From Nocardia asiatica NBRC 100129 (GTDB lineage: Bacteria; Actinomycetota; Actinomycetes; Mycobacteriales; Mycobacteriaceae), in the NCBI RefSeq assembly GCF_000308415.1, contig NZ_BAFS01000193.1, positions 1 through 64,000 of the forward strand: a stretch of DNA of 64,000 bases, given 5' to 3'. The translations under genes were made by a program, and so were the position numbers. This document shows positions 1 to 9,344 of this stretch, piece after piece. The notes under the pieces are model-generated. The model worked only from the letters and a program-made list of their open reading frames with translations. It ran no database searches and was not told the origin of the DNA. The stretch's first letter is position 1; the number at the start of each line of letters is the position of its first letter.

Positions 1-944
1 GCGGTGACGCTGCCACCGGCCTGACCGGCGGCGCGGGCCAGCTCGACGGCCGGGAAGACGTCGTTGTCGACCGGCTCGAACGTCCAAGTGGACGCGGTGC
101 CGAAATCGCAGGCGGCGGCGGCGCCGGGCACCCGGTCCGGCCAGCCGAGGGCCAGCGCGATGGGCAGTCTCATGTCCGGCGGGCTGGCCTGGGCGAGGGT
201 GGAACCGTCGGTGAAGGTGACCATGGAATGCACGATCGACTGCGGGTGCACGGTGACGTCGATGCGGTCGTAGGGAATCCCGAACAGCAGGTGCGTCTCG
301 ATCAGTTCGAGGCCCTTGTTCACCAGCGAGGCCGAGTTCAAGGTGTTCATCAGGCCCATCGACCAGGTGGGATGCGCTTTGGCCTCGGCGGGCTCCACCG
401 AATCCAGCATCTCGGCGGTCCAGCCGCGGAACGGGCCGCCCGAGGCGGTCAGCACCAGCCGGTCGACCTCGTCGGCGCGACCGCCGCGCAGGCACTGCGC
501 CAGCGCGGAATGCTCCGAGTCGACCGGGACGATCTGCCCCGCAGCGGCGGCGCGGGTGACCAGGGAACCGCCCGCGACCAACGATTCCTTGTTGGCCAGG
601 GCGAGCCGGGTGCCCGACTGGAGGGTGGCCAGCGTCGGCTCCAGCCCCAGCGAGCCGACCAGAGCGTTGAGCACGACGTCCGCCTCGGTGCGGCGCACCA
701 GCTCGGTCACCGCTCCCGGGCCGCCCAGCGGCAGGTCCAACCGCTGAGCCGCGGCCGGATCGGCGACGGCGACATTGCGCGTGCCCGTGGCGGTCATCTG
801 GGCGGCGAGCAGCTCGGTGTTGCCGCCGCGCGCGGCGAGTCCGACCACCTCGAAGCGGTCGGGATTGGCGGCGATCACCTCGAGCGCCTGGGTGCCAATG
901 GATCCGGTGCTGCCCAGCAGCAGGACTCTCACGATGTCGGACAC
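1..944 (-). CDS. dxr: 1-deoxy-D-xylulose 5-phosphate reductoisomerase (3' end cut by window)
   Basis: DXR converts 1-deoxy-D-xylulose 5-phosphate to 2-C-methyl-D-erythritol 4-phosphate using NADPH, the committed step of the MEP isoprenoid pathway in the cytosol. About 314 residues are present; the family has roughly 385-400, so the C-terminal domain lies beyond base 1. The NADPH-binding motif GSTGSIG is at about residues 11-17. Further on are NKESLVAGG, the metal-site region VDSEHSA and the substrate-loop stretch [10 protein letters not shown] chose the GTG at 944 because AGGAG lies 11 bases upstream; a second GTG at 932 would make the protein four residues shorter. It is divergent from the DUF2631 gene, an arrangement usual in this order. 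Function is secure; only the start is uncertain. Confidence 0.95.
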   Translation of the reverse strand, partial: MSDIVRVLLLGSTGSIGTQALEVIAANPDRFEVVGLAARGGNTELLAAQMTATGTRNVAVADPAAAQRLDLPLGGPGAVTELVRRTEADVVLNALVGSLGLEPTLATLQSGTRLALANKESLVAGGSLVTRAAAAGQIVPVDSEHSALAQCLRGGRADEVDRLVLTASGGPFRGWTAEMLDSVEPAEAKAHPTWSMGLMNTLNSASLVNKGLELIETHLLFGIPYDRIDVTVHPQSIVHSMVTFTDGSTLAQASPPDMRLPIALALGWPDRVPGAAAACDFGTASTWTFEPVDNDVFPAVELARAAGQAGGSVT

Positions 945-1089
945 GACATCATTGTCTCCTACCCGGCCGGACGCGTCCGACGGGCGCGGGCCGACTTACA
1001 ACGACACACCGTCGTATGTCACGATATGCGGCAGCAGCTCACCGAGTGCGTACCGGAATCGCGGTACAAGTAACAGCTAAGGAGCGATC

Positions 1090-1356
1090 GTGGCCGCCAC
1101 GGAACTCGAACACGCCGACACCGAGCGCGTCGTCACTCGCGTGGATCCCGCCGAAGTTCCCTCCGCCGCCTGGGGTTGGAGCGGCGAGTCGCGGCGCACC
1201 TTCCGGATCGCGGGCTGGATCGTCGCGCTGATCCTGCTGGCCATGCTGATCGGCAACCACAGCGGCAAGGTCGAGGACATCTTCCTGGTCGGCTTCGCCG
1301 CCCTCATCGCGGGCATCCTGATCCGCGACTCGGTGCTGCAGCGCAAGCCGCGCTAG
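1090..1356 (+). CDS. DUF2631-like small membrane protein
   Basis: An 88-residue protein with an acidic N-terminus (about 45 residues), then two closely spaced hydrophobic segments (roughly residues 37-53 and 60-75), ending in a short basic tail (LQRKPR). Size, the SRRTFRIAGW stretch and the position beside dxr match the DUF2631 family of actinobacterial membrane proteins, whose function is unknown. The GTG start at 1090 follows AAGGAG at a good distance. No catalytic motif is visible. It is probably transcribed alone from the 145-bp gap it shares with dxr. The family name is from memory of the sequence pattern. Confidence 0.8.
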   Translation: MAATELEHADTERVVTRVDPAEVPSAAWGWSGESRRTFRIAGWIVALILLAMLIGNHSGKVEDIFLVGFAALIAGILIRDSVLQRKPR

Positions 1357-1495
1357 TCTCCTTTCCGGAAAGTCCACTCGCACAATCTCATTCGTCCTGT
1401 ACCGGGCGGCAGCAGCCCGGTACCGTGTGCGTCCGGGTCCGCGTCCCAGCCAGGTCGCGGACCTCGGTTTCTGTTCGCACAACCTTTAGGACGCA

Positions 1496-1810
1496 ATGAT
1501 CAAGACCTGTTCAGCCGCCCTGATCGCCGCGAGCGCGTTCGGTTCGCTGCTGTTGCTGCCCGCATCCCCCGCGCACGCCCAGTCACCGGCGTGCGGCGCG
1601 GCCATCGACGCGATCAACGCCGCGATCGACAAGTCGGGCGGGAACCTGGACCCGACCGTGCAGCAGTCCTTGGCCGCCGAACTCTCGGCCATCGAGGCCG
1701 AGGGTCCGGAGAAGGACGCCATCTCCGCCTACGCCCGCGCTCTCACCGACGACAAGGTCGCGAGCATGGACCCGGCGACCGACGAACTGAACCGGGTCTG
1801 CAAGGGCTGA
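1496..1810 (+). CDS. Small exported protein with one probable disulfide
   Basis: A 104-residue protein with a clear Sec signal peptide: basic start MIK, hydrophobic core, and a cleavage site after PAHA near residue 28. The mature part is about 76 residues, acidic and probably helical. It has two cysteines, Cys33 close to the new N-terminus and Cys102 three residues from the end (RVCKG), so one disulfide could close the whole chain. Cys5 lies inside the signal and there is no lipobox. I do not recognise a family. Codon use is typical of the window. It lies between the DUF2631 gene and the end of the convergent LysR gene. Confidence 0.7.
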   Translation: MIKTCSAALIAASAFGSLLLLPASPAHAQSPACGAAIDAINAAIDKSGGNLDPTVQQSLAAELSAIEAEGPEKDAISAYARALTDDKVASMDPATDELNRVCKG

Positions 1811-1858
1811 CGAACGGGCGGCGCGGATCGGCCGCGATTCGCGCCGCCGCCGGACCGG

Positions 1859-2782
1859 CTAGCGCCCGCGCCGCCGGGCGGGCTTCTTCTTCGCCGGAGC
1901 CGGACGACCGCTCGCCCGCTCGACCGCGGTCCTCTTTTTCCGCGGCTCGTGATCCTCGGCGCGAGCCGGAGCGCGTGAACTGCGCTCGGAACGTCCCCGC
2001 ACGACGCCGATGAAATCCTCGACCAGGTCGGTCGTGTGACCTACCGGCCAGGCCAGCGCCACCTCCGTGTCGGGGACGTCGAGCATCGGCCGGTACACCA
2101 GGTCGCGACGGTGGTGCAGGCGGGCCAGCGAGTGCGGCACGATCGCCGCGCCTCCGGCCGCCGCCACGAGTTCCAGGGCGTCGGCGACCGTGTCGAGGTC
2201 CGAGGCATCCTGTAGGCGCTCGTCGGCCAGGTCGGCCATGCGCACCTCGTCGTATACCGCCAGCGGGTGTTCCTTCTGCACCACCACGACCGGGACCTCC
2301 CGGTAGAGCGGAATAGCGCTCATGCCTTCGCGGTCGATCGGCAGCCGGACGAAGCACATGTCGACCCGTTCCTCGCGCAATGCCGCTTCTTGGTCCGCCT
2401 GCGCCAGCGCGATCACCTCGAGCGGGGTCTGCGGGAACCGCTCACCCCAGATCCGGGTCCACTTCGACACGGTGACGCCCGGCACGAACCCCACGCGCAG
2501 GCCCGCGGGAACTTCCGGCTGCTTCTCGGCCGCCGAGTCCGCCCTGGTGAGCATCTCGCGTGCCTGCTCGAGCACCGCACGCCCGTCCTCGGTGAGCTGG
2601 GTCGGTTGTGCCCCGGGCACGAAAAGCTTCGTGCCCAATTCGTTCTCCAAGTCGATGACCGTGTGGCTCAGCTTCTGCCGTGAGATGTGCAGCGACTTCG
2701 CTGCGCGCGCGAAGTGCAGTTCTTGCGCGACCGCGACGAACCAGCGCAGGCGCACCACATCGATCGACTCCAACCGGCTCAT
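1859..2782 (-). CDS. LysR-family transcriptional regulator with basic C-terminal tail
   Basis: A 307-residue regulator. The N-terminal winged HTH (about residues 5-62) contains LRWFVAVAQELHFARAAKSL and the recognition-helix region SRQKLSHTVIDLE. A LysR substrate-binding domain follows. The last 46 residues are an Arg/Lys/Pro/Ala-rich tail ending KKKPARRRGR, which most LysR proteins lack. The start at 2782 is the Met directly before LESIDVVRLRWF; an upstream Met would add 41 unrelated residues. The gene is divergent from the DUF5997 gene with about 60 bp between starts, the usual LysR arrangement for autoregulation and control of the neighbour. The effector is unknown. The tail may add non-specific DNA binding; that is inference. 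Confidence 0.85.
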   Translation of the reverse strand: MSRLESIDVVRLRWFVAVAQELHFARAAKSLHISRQKLSHTVIDLENELGTKLFVPGAQPTQLTEDGRAVLEQAREMLTRADSAAEKQPEVPAGLRVGFVPGVTVSKWTRIWGERFPQTPLEVIALAQADQEAALREERVDMCFVRLPIDREGMSAIPLYREVPVVVVQKEHPLAVYDEVRMADLADERLQDASDLDTVADALELVAAAGGAAIVPHSLARLHHRRDLVYRPMLDVPDTEVALAWPVGHTTDLVEDFIGVVRGRSERSSRAPARAEDHEPRKKRTAVERASGRPAPAKKKPARRRGR

Positions 2783-2843
2783 TCGTGGAAGCGTATGCCA
2801 CCGCGCGGTCGGGGCATCCCGCGCCGCCCAGTAAGCTGTGCGG

Positions 2844-3257
2844 GTGAGCCCGGACAAGAACCCGCAGATGATGAAGCCACTGACCGCGGCGAACAAGCTC
2901 GGCATCTACCTTCCGGCAGCGCCCGAGGAGTTCCGCAACGCGCCGATATCCCGCGCCCAACTCGACGCGCTGCGCGAGAATCCCCCCGAATGGCTCACCG
3001 AGCTGCGCCGCACCGGCCCGTTTCCCCGCGATGTGGTGGCACGCAAGCTCGGCGTCTCCAACACCGGCTTGGCCCGCGCCGAGGTCTCCGACGCCCTGAC
3101 CGCCGACGAGATCGGCACGCTGCTGGCCGACCCGCCGGAATGGCTCGTCCGCGAACGCGAGAACCTCGCGGCGGTGCGCGCGGAGAACGCCCGGATCAAG
3201 GCTCAGGAAGCCGAACGCCGCGCCGCTACCAACCGCCCGGCGAAGAACCGCGGGTAG
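2844..3257 (+). CDS. DUF5997 family protein
   Basis: A 137-residue soluble protein with an early KPLTAANKLGIYLPAAPEEF block and two similar NPPEWL/DPPEWL motifs (near residues 48 and 97). These are the features I associate with DUF5997, an actinobacterial family of unknown function often beside a LysR regulator, as here. The N-terminal half looks like a small helical DNA- or RNA-binding fold (VVARKLGVSNTGLARAEVSDALTADEI), but I would not assign a role from that. There is no good Shine-Dalgarno. A TAAGCT hexamer at 2832-2837 puts a start site almost on the GTG at 2844, so the message may be leaderless; GTG 2838 is an alternative. It converges on rlmN with only 5 bp between stops. Confidence 0.8.
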   Translation: MSPDKNPQMMKPLTAANKLGIYLPAAPEEFRNAPISRAQLDALRENPPEWLTELRRTGPFPRDVVARKLGVSNTGLARAEVSDALTADEIGTLLADPPEWLVRERENLAAVRAENARIKAQEAERRAATNRPAKNRG

Positions 3258-3262
3258 CGTTC

Positions 3263-4372
3263 TCAGTTCTCCGCGGCCAACTGCCCGCAGGCGGCTGCGA
3301 TCTCCTGACCGCGGGTATCGCGCACCGTGCAGGGCACGCCCTTGGCGTTGACGCGGCGGACGAACTCCTGCTCGACCGGCTTGGGACTGGCGTCCCACTT
3401 GGAGCCCGGGGTGGGGTTGAGCGGGATGACGTTGACGTGCACGCGGGAGCCGAGCGCCTTGTGCAGCTTCTCGCCCAGCATGTCCGCGCGCCACGGGTGG
3501 TCGTTGATGTCGCGGATGAGCGCGTATTCGACCGAGACACGGCGACCGGTCCGGTCGGCGTAGTAGCGCGCCGCGTCGAGCACATCGGCGACCGGCCAGC
3601 GATTGTTTACCGGCACCAGGGTGTCGCGCAGTTCGTCGTCGGGCGTGTGCAGCGAGACCGCGAGCGTGACCGACAATCCCTCGTCGGCCAGCTTGCGGAT
3701 GGCCGGAGCCAGGCCGACGGTCGAGACGACGACATTGCGCTGCGAGATGCCGAGACCGTCCGGCGCGGGCGAGGTGATCCGGCGGACCGCGGCGACCACT
3801 CGCTTGTAGTTGGCCAGGGGCTCGCCCATGCCCATGAAGACGATGTTGGACAGCCTGCCCGGCCCGCCCGCCACTTCCCCGTCCCGCAGCGCGGCGGCCG
3901 CGGCGCGCACCTGGTCGACGATCTCGGCGGTGGACAGGTTGCGGTTCAGCCCGCCCTGCCCGGTGGCGCAGAACGGACATGCCATACCGCAACCCGCCTG
4001 GCTGGAGATGCACAGCGTCGCGCGGTCGGGGTAGCGCATCAGCACGCTTTCCAGCAGCGTGCCGTCGCCCGCTCGCCACAGGGTCTTGCGGGTCTCCCCC
4101 TCGTCGCACGCCACGTGTTTGACGACGCTCAGCAGCGGCGGGAACAGCGCCGCGCCGATCTTGTCCCGCACCGTGGCGGGCAGATCCGTCATCTGCGCGG
4201 GATCGGCCTGCAGACGCGCGTAGTACTGGCGGGCGATCTGATCGGCCCGGAACTTCGGCAGACCCAGTTCCTCGACGGCCGCGCGCCTGCCCTCGGCGTC
4301 GAGGTCGGCGAGATGGCGCGGGGGCATGCCACGGCGCGGAGCATCGAAAACCAAGGGGAGGGAGACGGTCAT
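3263..4372 (-). CDS. rlmN: Dual-specificity 23S rRNA/tRNA adenine-C2 methyltransferase RlmN
   Basis: RlmN is a radical-SAM enzyme that methylates C2 of A2503 in 23S rRNA and A37 in some tRNAs. The 369-residue protein has the radical-SAM cluster motif CGMACPFC, with Cys128, Cys132 and Cys135 as iron-sulfur ligands. The strand-forming region [18 protein letters not shown] follows. The C-terminal Cys362 (IAAACGQ) corresponds to the cysteine that takes up the methylene in the reaction. The start at 4372 was chosen because GGAG lies 5 bases before the ATG and the family starts close to this point; the longer frame would add 78 unrelated residues. It is transcribed toward the DUF5997 gene. Confidence 0.95.
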   Translation of the reverse strand: MTVSLPLVFDAPRRGMPPRHLADLDAEGRRAAVEELGLPKFRADQIARQYYARLQADPAQMTDLPATVRDKIGAALFPPLLSVVKHVACDEGETRKTLWRAGDGTLLESVLMRYPDRATLCISSQAGCGMACPFCATGQGGLNRNLSTAEIVDQVRAAAAALRDGEVAGGPGRLSNIVFMGMGEPLANYKRVVAAVRRITSPAPDGLGISQRNVVVSTVGLAPAIRKLADEGLSVTLAVSLHTPDDELRDTLVPVNNRWPVADVLDAARYYADRTGRRVSVEYALIRDINDHPWRADMLGEKLHKALGSRVHVNVIPLNPTPGSKWDASPKPVEQEFVRRVNAKGVPCTVRDTRGQEIAAACGQLAAEN

Positions 4373-4497
4373 AGTTGCTCCATTCTCCCATCCGCGGGAA
4401 CCGGCCGCGCATTCGACTACCTGCGGACGGTCCGACATGCCCGGTTCGTCATGGGCAAATGCCTGCGGCGGTGATAGCGGTCGGCCATGATCGAACC

Positions 4498-4872
4498 ATG
4501 TCCACGCATGCCGAACACCCTCGGGAACCGGATCCGGATCTGTCGCACGGCGGGCGGGCGCCGCAGCCCGGCGCCCCCACCGCGCCGGTGCCGAAGGAGC
4601 CTGCACCGAAGACGCCGGTGCCGAACAAGTCGCTGTCGACGCGCACCGGTTATGCCTGGACCGGGCTCGTCGCCGGCGTCTTGATCCTGGTCCTGCTGTT
4701 GATCTTCATCGTGCAGAACCTCGAGCAGGTCCAAGTGCACTTCTTCTTCTGGGAGTTCGCGTTGCCGCTCGGCGTCACCGTGCTGCTGTCGATGATCGGC
4801 GGCGCACTCGTCATGGCGTCGGTGGGCGGCGTCCGCATCCTGCAATTGCGCCGCGCCGCCAAGAAGAGCTGA
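4498..4872 (+). CDS. LapA-domain (DUF1049) small membrane protein
   Basis: A 124-residue protein with a Pro/Ala-rich cytoplasmic N-terminus of about 50 residues and two transmembrane helices (about residues 53-75 and 86-108). It ends in a basic tail ([10 protein letters not shown]). The stretch [18 protein letters not shown] between the helices is the signature of the LapA/DUF1049 family, linked in other bacteria to lipopolysaccharide or envelope assembly; in an actinobacterium the role is unknown. The start is the ATG at 4498; upstream frame is discarded as it lacks an RBS and overlaps the rlmN promoter. Divergent from rlmN and convergent with cdsA (9 bp between stops). Confidence 0.85.
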   Translation: MSTHAEHPREPDPDLSHGGRAPQPGAPTAPVPKEPAPKTPVPNKSLSTRTGYAWTGLVAGVLILVLLLIFIVQNLEQVQVHFFFWEFALPLGVTVLLSMIGGALVMASVGGVRILQLRRAAKKS

Positions 4873-4881
4873 CGCACGCCA

Positions 4882-5892
4882 TCAGATCAGCGTCGAGAGC
4901 ACCAGCCAGGAGACGAACGCCGAGGGAAGCATGGAGTCGAGGCGGTCCATGATGCCGCCGTGACCCGGCAGCAGCGTGCCCATGTCCTTGATCCCGAGTT
5001 CGCGCTTGATCTGCGATTCGATCAGATCCCCGCAGGTGGCCACCAGCACCAGGCCGACGCCGAGCACGACGCCGATCATCGAGTTGGCCTCCAGCAGCAG
5101 CGTCACCGTGAGCAGACCGCCGATCACGCTGAACACCAGCGAGCCGCAGAAACCCTCCCACGACTTCTTCGGGCTGATCGAGGGCACCATCGGATGCTTG
5201 CCGAACAGCACGCCGGCCACGTAACCGCCGACATCGGAGCACACCACCAGGATCATGAAAGTGAGCACCCGCAGGTTGCCGTCCGACTCGAGCAGCAGCA
5301 ATGTGGCGAACGAAGCGAGCAGCGGAATCCAGGCCAGCGTGAACACGGTGATGGCGGTGTCGCGCAGGAAGTTTCGCGGCGCGGTCCGCAGACCGTGATC
5401 GAACAACCGCCAGACCATGCAGATCAGCGTGGTGGCGGCGAACGCACCCGCGACACCGCTGGCGCCGTAGGGCCAGCCGAGCCAGAAGACCGCCTGGCCG
5501 CCCGCGATCAGCGGAACGCGCGGGACGAGCACGTCGGCTTCACGCAGCCGTTTGGCGACCTCCCACGTCGCCACGCCGACACCGGCCGCCGCGACGCCGA
5601 TGAAGACTTTCGGCACGAACAGCAGGATCGCGATCAGCGAGAGGCCGAGTCCGAATCCGACGGTCAGCGCGGCAGGCAGATTGCGGCCCGCGCGCGAACC
5701 ACCCGACGCGGGAGCGGTGTGGGCGGGCGGCGCGTCGGACCCGGCCACCGCGGGGCCGCTCAACGGTTCGTAACCGGACGCACCAGCATCGCGCGCGCGC
5801 TGCTGCATCGCATCGGCTGTCCCGTTCACCGGCGGCTCCTCTGCCGCACCGGTCGCGGCGGCATTCTCGGCCACGATTGTCCCGTCGCTCAA
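4882..5892 (-). CDS. cdsA: Phosphatidate cytidylyltransferase
   Basis: CdsA makes CDP-diacylglycerol from phosphatidic acid and CTP, the branch point to phosphatidylinositol and cardiolipin, in the inner membrane. The 336-residue protein has a low-complexity polar N-terminus of about 70 residues, then seven to eight hydrophobic segments. Near the C-terminus is the family signature, SQIKRELGIKDMGTLLPGHG followed by GIMDRLDS. The called start is TTG at 5892 with a weak upstream GA-rich stretch; a GTG six codons later (5874) is equally possible. It sits downstream of frr in the usual pyrH-frr-cdsA order. Confidence 0.93.
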   Translation of the reverse strand: MSDGTIVAENAAATGAAEEPPVNGTADAMQQRARDAGASGYEPLSGPAVAGSDAPPAHTAPASGGSRAGRNLPAALTVGFGLGLSLIAILLFVPKVFIGVAAAGVGVATWEVAKRLREADVLVPRVPLIAGGQAVFWLGWPYGASGVAGAFAATTLICMVWRLFDHGLRTAPRNFLRDTAITVFTLAWIPLLASFATLLLLESDGNLRVLTFMILVVCSDVGGYVAGVLFGKHPMVPSISPKKSWEGFCGSLVFSVIGGLLTVTLLLEANSMIGVVLGVGLVLVATCGDLIESQIKRELGIKDMGTLLPGHGGIMDRLDSMLPSAFVSWLVLSTLI

Positions 5893-5911
5893 CTCGTCGT
5901 TCCGTTCGTCC

Positions 5912-5925
5912 CCCGCCCGGGCGGG
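5912..5925 (-). terminator. Perfect GC palindrome between frr and cdsA
   Basis: A 14-bp perfect palindrome (CCCGCCC/GGGCGGG) lies in the 110-bp gap after the frr stop and just before cdsA. With no loop bases and no T-tract it could act as a pause or weak terminator separating frr from cdsA, but GC palindromes occur by chance in such DNA. The call is tentative. Confidence 0.3.
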
Positions 5926-6002
5926 CCCTCCGCTTGATTGTCGGCGGCACTCGCGATGACCCGGCCTCCTCCGGGCCCGTCCCGCCTGCCGACCGATCCG
6001 CG

Positions 6003-6560
6003 TCAGACCTCGAGCAGTTCGGCTTCCTTGTGCTTCACCAGTTCATCGACCTGGCCGACATACTTGGCGGTGGTCTTGTCGAGCTCCTTCTCGGCGCGCC
6101 CGACCTCGTCCTCCCCCGCCTCGCCATCCTTCTGGATGCGCGACAGTTCGTCCATCGTCTTGCGGCGGACATTGCGGATGGCGATCTTGGCGTCCTCGCC
6201 CTTGCCTTTCGCCTGCCTGGCGAGGTCACGGCGACGCTCCTCGGTCAACTGCGGCACCGAGACCCGGATGATGTCACCGTTGTTGGTCGGGTTGACGCCG
6301 AGGTCCGAGTTGCGGATCGCGGTTTCGATCGCCCCGAGCTGAGCCGCCTCATAGGGCTTGATCACGACCATGCGCGGTTCCGGCACCGTGATGCTGGACA
6401 CCTGGGTGATCGGGGTCGGCGACCCGTAGTAGTCGATGACGACCCGGGCGAACATCCCCGGAGTCGCCCGACCGGTACGAATGGTTCCGAGATCGTCCTT
6501 CGCCACCGAGACGGCCTTCTCCATCTTCTCCTCGGCGTCGAAGAGCGCTTCTTCAATCAC
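6003..6560 (-). CDS. frr: Ribosome-recycling factor
   Basis: RRF splits post-termination ribosomes together with EF-G. The protein of 185 residues has the normal family length when started at GTG 6560 ([17 protein letters not shown]); GGAGG lies 8 bases upstream. A longer reading from 6575 would use the RBS itself as coding sequence. It is helical throughout, with the conserved tip/hinge region [10 protein letters not shown] near residue 30 and the C-terminal coiled-coil arm. It sits downstream of pyrH in the pyrH-frr-cdsA order. Confidence 0.96.
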   Translation of the reverse strand: MIEEALFDAEEKMEKAVSVAKDDLGTIRTGRATPGMFARVVIDYYGSPTPITQVSSITVPEPRMVVIKPYEAAQLGAIETAIRNSDLGVNPTNNGDIIRVSVPQLTEERRRDLARQAKGKGEDAKIAIRNVRRKTMDELSRIQKDGEAGEDEVGRAEKELDKTTAKYVGQVDELVKHKEAELLEV

Positions 6561-6610
6561 GACCGTTTCCTCCACAGCGTCGTCATGTCATGATCCGCGG
6601 TCCACGGGTA

Positions 6611-7339
6611 TCAGGACCGAACCAGTGTGCCGATCTTCTCACCGGCGACCGCGCGGGCGATATTGCCCTTGGTCAACAAATTGAACACCAGAATCGGCAT
6701 CTGATTGTCCATGCACAAGCTGAAGGCGGTCGCGTCGGCGACCTTGAGGTCGCGCTCGATGACCTCTTTGTGGGTGATCTCGGAGTACATGGTCGCGGTC
6801 TCGTCGACGCGCGGGTCGGCGGTGAACACCCCGTCGACCGCCTTGGCCATCAACACCACGTCCGCGCCGATCTCCAGCGCGCGCTGTGCGGCGGTGGTGT
6901 CGGTGGAGAAGTACGGCATGCCCATGCCCGCGCCGAAGATGACCACGCGGCCCTTCTCCAGGTGCCGTTTGGCGCGCAACGGGAGATAGGGCTCGGCCAC
7001 CTGGCCCATGGTGATCGCGGTCTGCACCCGGGTGTCCACGCCTTGCTGCTGCAGGAAGTCTTGCAGCGCAAGGCTGTTCATCACCGTGCCGAGCATGCCC
7101 ATGTAGTCGCTGCGGGCGCGTTCCATCCCGCGTTCCTCGAGCTCGGCGCCGCGGAAGAAGTTGCCGCCGCCGATCACCACGGCCACCTGGACGCCGGTGG
7201 CGACCACCTCGGCGATCTGCTCGGCGACCGTCTGCACGACATCCGGGTCGAGACCGACCTTGCCTCCACCGAACATCTCGCCGCCGAGTTTCAGCAGTAC
7301 CCGGCGATATCCTGGGCGGTCGGTCCCCGGGTCCGTCAT
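6611..7339 (-). CDS. pyrH: Uridylate kinase (UMP kinase)
   Basis: PyrH phosphorylates UMP to UDP in de novo pyrimidine supply; bacterial PyrH is hexameric and typically activated by GTP and inhibited by UTP. The 242-residue protein starts [20 protein letters not shown]. It carries the amino-acid-kinase glycine loops [10 protein letters not shown] and [11 protein letters not shown], and the later block [19 protein letters not shown]. The start at 7339 has GGAGACC directly upstream; the longer frame adds 33 residues without support. About 50 bp separate it from frr, so the two are probably cotranscribed. Confidence 0.96.
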   Translation of the reverse strand: MTDPGTDRPGYRRVLLKLGGEMFGGGKVGLDPDVVQTVAEQIAEVVATGVQVAVVIGGGNFFRGAELEERGMERARSDYMGMLGTVMNSLALQDFLQQQGVDTRVQTAITMGQVAEPYLPLRAKRHLEKGRVVIFGAGMGMPYFSTDTTAAQRALEIGADVVLMAKAVDGVFTADPRVDETATMYSEITHKEVIERDLKVADATAFSLCMDNQMPILVFNLLTKGNIARAVAGEKIGTLVRS

Positions 7340-7469
7340 GGGTCTCCAGTCTCCTTCGGCGAGGGATTGTGGTTCTTCCGGCGATTCGTAGCTCACGGCA
7401 GGCGCCTGTGACATAGAGCAAGGCAGAGCGGCATCCATCCTGCCCTATTCGGTTCGAGCGGCAGCAGAA

Positions 7470-7510
7470 GGCCCCCCGTCAACCGGCGTTCGTTCGGTCG
7501 GCGGGGGGCC
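7470..7510 (-). terminator. Terminator hairpin after tsf
   Basis: GGCCCCCCG (7470-7478) pairs with CGGGGGGCC (7502-7510), and one wobble plus one further pair extend the stem to 11 bp around a loop of about 19 nt. It starts 23 bp past the tsf stop. Read on the minus strand it is followed by TTCTGCTG, so the T-tract is weak, as is usual for this group. It probably ends the rpsB-tsf transcript before pyrH. Confidence 0.65.
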
Positions 7511-7532
7511 TGCACGCTGGGGGTGCGGCGCC

Positions 7533-8357
7533 TCAGTTGGCGCCGACCTCGAAGCGGGCGAAGCGGGTGACGGTGACACCGGCCTCGTCCAGCAGTGCCT
7601 TGACGGTCTTCTTCGAGTCGGTGACCGACGGCTGCTCCAGCAGTACGACGTCCTTGAAGAAGCCGTTGACGCGGCCTTCGGTGATCTTCGGCAGCGCGGC
7701 CTCGGGCTTGCCCTCCTCGCGAGCGGTCTGCTCGGCGATGCGGCGCTCGTTCTCCACGATGTCGGCCGGAACCTCGTCGCGGGTCACGTACTTGGCCTTG
7801 AGCGCGGCGACCTGCATGGCGGCGGCGCGAGCGGCCTCGGCCGCGGCGTCGCCCTCACCGGTGTACTCGACCAGCACGCCCACGGCGGGCGGCAGGTCCG
7901 AGGCACGCTTGTGCAGGTAGGTGGCGACCGGGCCGTCCAGCGAGATGACGCGACGCAGCTCGAGCTTCTCGCCGATCTTCGCGGCGAGTGCCTGCACGGC
8001 CTCGTCGACGGTCTTGCCGCCCAGGTCCAATGCCTTCAGCGACTCCAGGTCGCCGGGCTTCGCGGCCGCCGCCGCGGCGACGACCTGCTCGGCGAGCTGC
8101 TGGAACTCAGCGTTCTTCGCGACGAAGTCGGTCTCGGAGTTGATCTCGACCATGACGCCGTCCTTGGCGGCGACCAGGCCTTCGGCGGTGGTGCGCTCGG
8201 CACGCTTGCCGACGTCCTTCGCGCCCTTGATGCGCAGCAGTTCGACGGCCTTGTCGAAGTCACCGTCGGTCTCGGCCAGCGCGTTCTTGCAGTCCATCAT
8301 GCCGGAGCCGGTCAGCTCCCGGAGCCGCTTCACATCGGCAGCGGTGTAGTTCGCCAT
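7533..8357 (-). CDS. tsf: Translation elongation factor Ts
   Basis: EF-Ts recycles EF-Tu by exchanging GDP for GTP. The 274-residue protein has the N-terminal UBA-like domain ([27 protein letters not shown]), the conserved TDFVAKN motif near residue 75 and two core subdomains, matching the mycobacterial-type length. AAGGAGG lies upstream of ATG 8357. It follows rpsB by 174 bp, in the rpsB-tsf order conserved across bacteria. Confidence 0.97.
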   Translation of the reverse strand: MANYTAADVKRLRELTGSGMMDCKNALAETDGDFDKAVELLRIKGAKDVGKRAERTTAEGLVAAKDGVMVEINSETDFVAKNAEFQQLAEQVVAAAAAAKPGDLESLKALDLGGKTVDEAVQALAAKIGEKLELRRVISLDGPVATYLHKRASDLPPAVGVLVEYTGEGDAAAEAARAAAMQVAALKAKYVTRDEVPADIVENERRIAEQTAREEGKPEAALPKITEGRVNGFFKDVVLLEQPSVTDSKKTVKALLDEAGVTVTRFARFEVGAN

Positions 8358-8397
8358 TCTCGGCGAGCCTCCTTTGGAGAAGTGTGAGTGTTGGCAG

Positions 8398-8431
8398 CGG
8401 CGACCACGATGGAACTCACTCGTGATCGCCG
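8398..8431 (-). promoter_or_regulatory. Candidate intercistronic attenuator, rpsB-tsf
   Basis: In the 174-bp gap between rpsB and tsf, CGGCGA (8398-8403) pairs with TCGCCG (8426-8431), and inside it ACGA (8406-8409) pairs with TCGT (8420-8423). In Escherichia coli the same gap holds an attenuator that lowers tsf expression relative to rpsB. The analogy is inference; the stem is modest. Confidence 0.3.
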
Positions 8432-8531
8432 CCGAAACTGTGCCCGATCTGCGGCGTTCGCGGGCCCTACGCAGTTACGCAGGCTACCGCCTCCTCGCCC
8501 GTCGCTCACGCCGCGGTGGTCAGGACGAGCC

Positions 8532-9344
8532 TCAGGCCTCGGCCGAGCTCTCGGCGGCCTCGGCGCCGGGGGCGGCCTGCGCGAGCAGCTCCTGCTCCCA
8601 CTCCGCCAGCGGCTCGCCCGCGCCCGCCTCGGGCTTCTCGTCGCCCGCCGCCACACCGGCGCGGGCCTGCACACCCTCGGCCACCGCGGAGGCGACGACC
8701 TTGGTCAGCAGAGCGGCGGAGCGGATCGCGTCGTCGTTGCCCGGGATCGGGTAATCGACCAGGTCGGGGTCGCAGTTGGTGTCCAGGATCGCGATGACCG
8801 GGATGTTCAGCTTGCGCGCCTCGCCGACGGCGATGTGCTCCTTGTTGGTGTCGACGACCCAGATGGCCGAGGGCACCTTCTGCATGTCGCGGATGCCGCC
8901 GAGGGTGCGCTCCAGCTTGTTCATCTCACGCGTCAGCATGAGGATTTCCTTCTTGGTGCGACCCTCGAAGCCACCGGTCTGCTCCATGGCCTCGAGCTCC
9001 TTGAGGCGCTGCAGGCGCTTGTGCACGGTGGAGAAGTTGGTGAGCATGCCGCCCAGCCAGCGCTGGTTGACGTACGGCATCCCGACGCGAGTCGCCTCGG
9101 CCGCGATCGACTCCTGGGCCTGCTTCTTGGTGCCGACGAAGAGGACGGTGCCACCGTGGGCGACGGTCTCCTTGACGAACTCGTAGGCCTTGTCGATGTA
9201 GGTCAGCGTCTGCTGCAGGTCGATGATGTAGATGCCGTTGCGGTCGGTGAAGATGAACCGCTTCATCTTCGGGTTCCAGCGCCGGGTCTGGTGTCCGAAG
9301 TGCGCGCCGCTGTCGAGCAGCTGCTTCATGGTTACGACAGCCAT
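8532..9344 (-). CDS. rpsB: 30S ribosomal protein S2
   Basis: S2 binds the 30S head-body junction and is needed for S1 docking. The 270-residue protein starts [25 protein letters not shown] (shown here in two parts: [10 protein letters not shown] then [15 protein letters not shown]), contains the family stretches [11 protein letters not shown] and [11 protein letters not shown], and ends in an acidic, Ala/Glu-rich tail of about 35 residues (ending EAAESSAEA) that is longer than in proteobacteria but usual in this group. The ATG at 9344 follows GGGAG closely. The long leader upstream can fold in two alternative ways. Confidence 0.97.
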   Translation of the reverse strand: MAVVTMKQLLDSGAHFGHQTRRWNPKMKRFIFTDRNGIYIIDLQQTLTYIDKAYEFVKETVAHGGTVLFVGTKKQAQESIAAEATRVGMPYVNQRWLGGMLTNFSTVHKRLQRLKELEAMEQTGGFEGRTKKEILMLTREMNKLERTLGGIRDMQKVPSAIWVVDTNKEHIAVGEARKLNIPVIAILDTNCDPDLVDYPIPGNDDAIRSAALLTKVVASAVAEGVQARAGVAAGDEKPEAGAGEPLAEWEQELLAQAAPGAEAAESSAEA

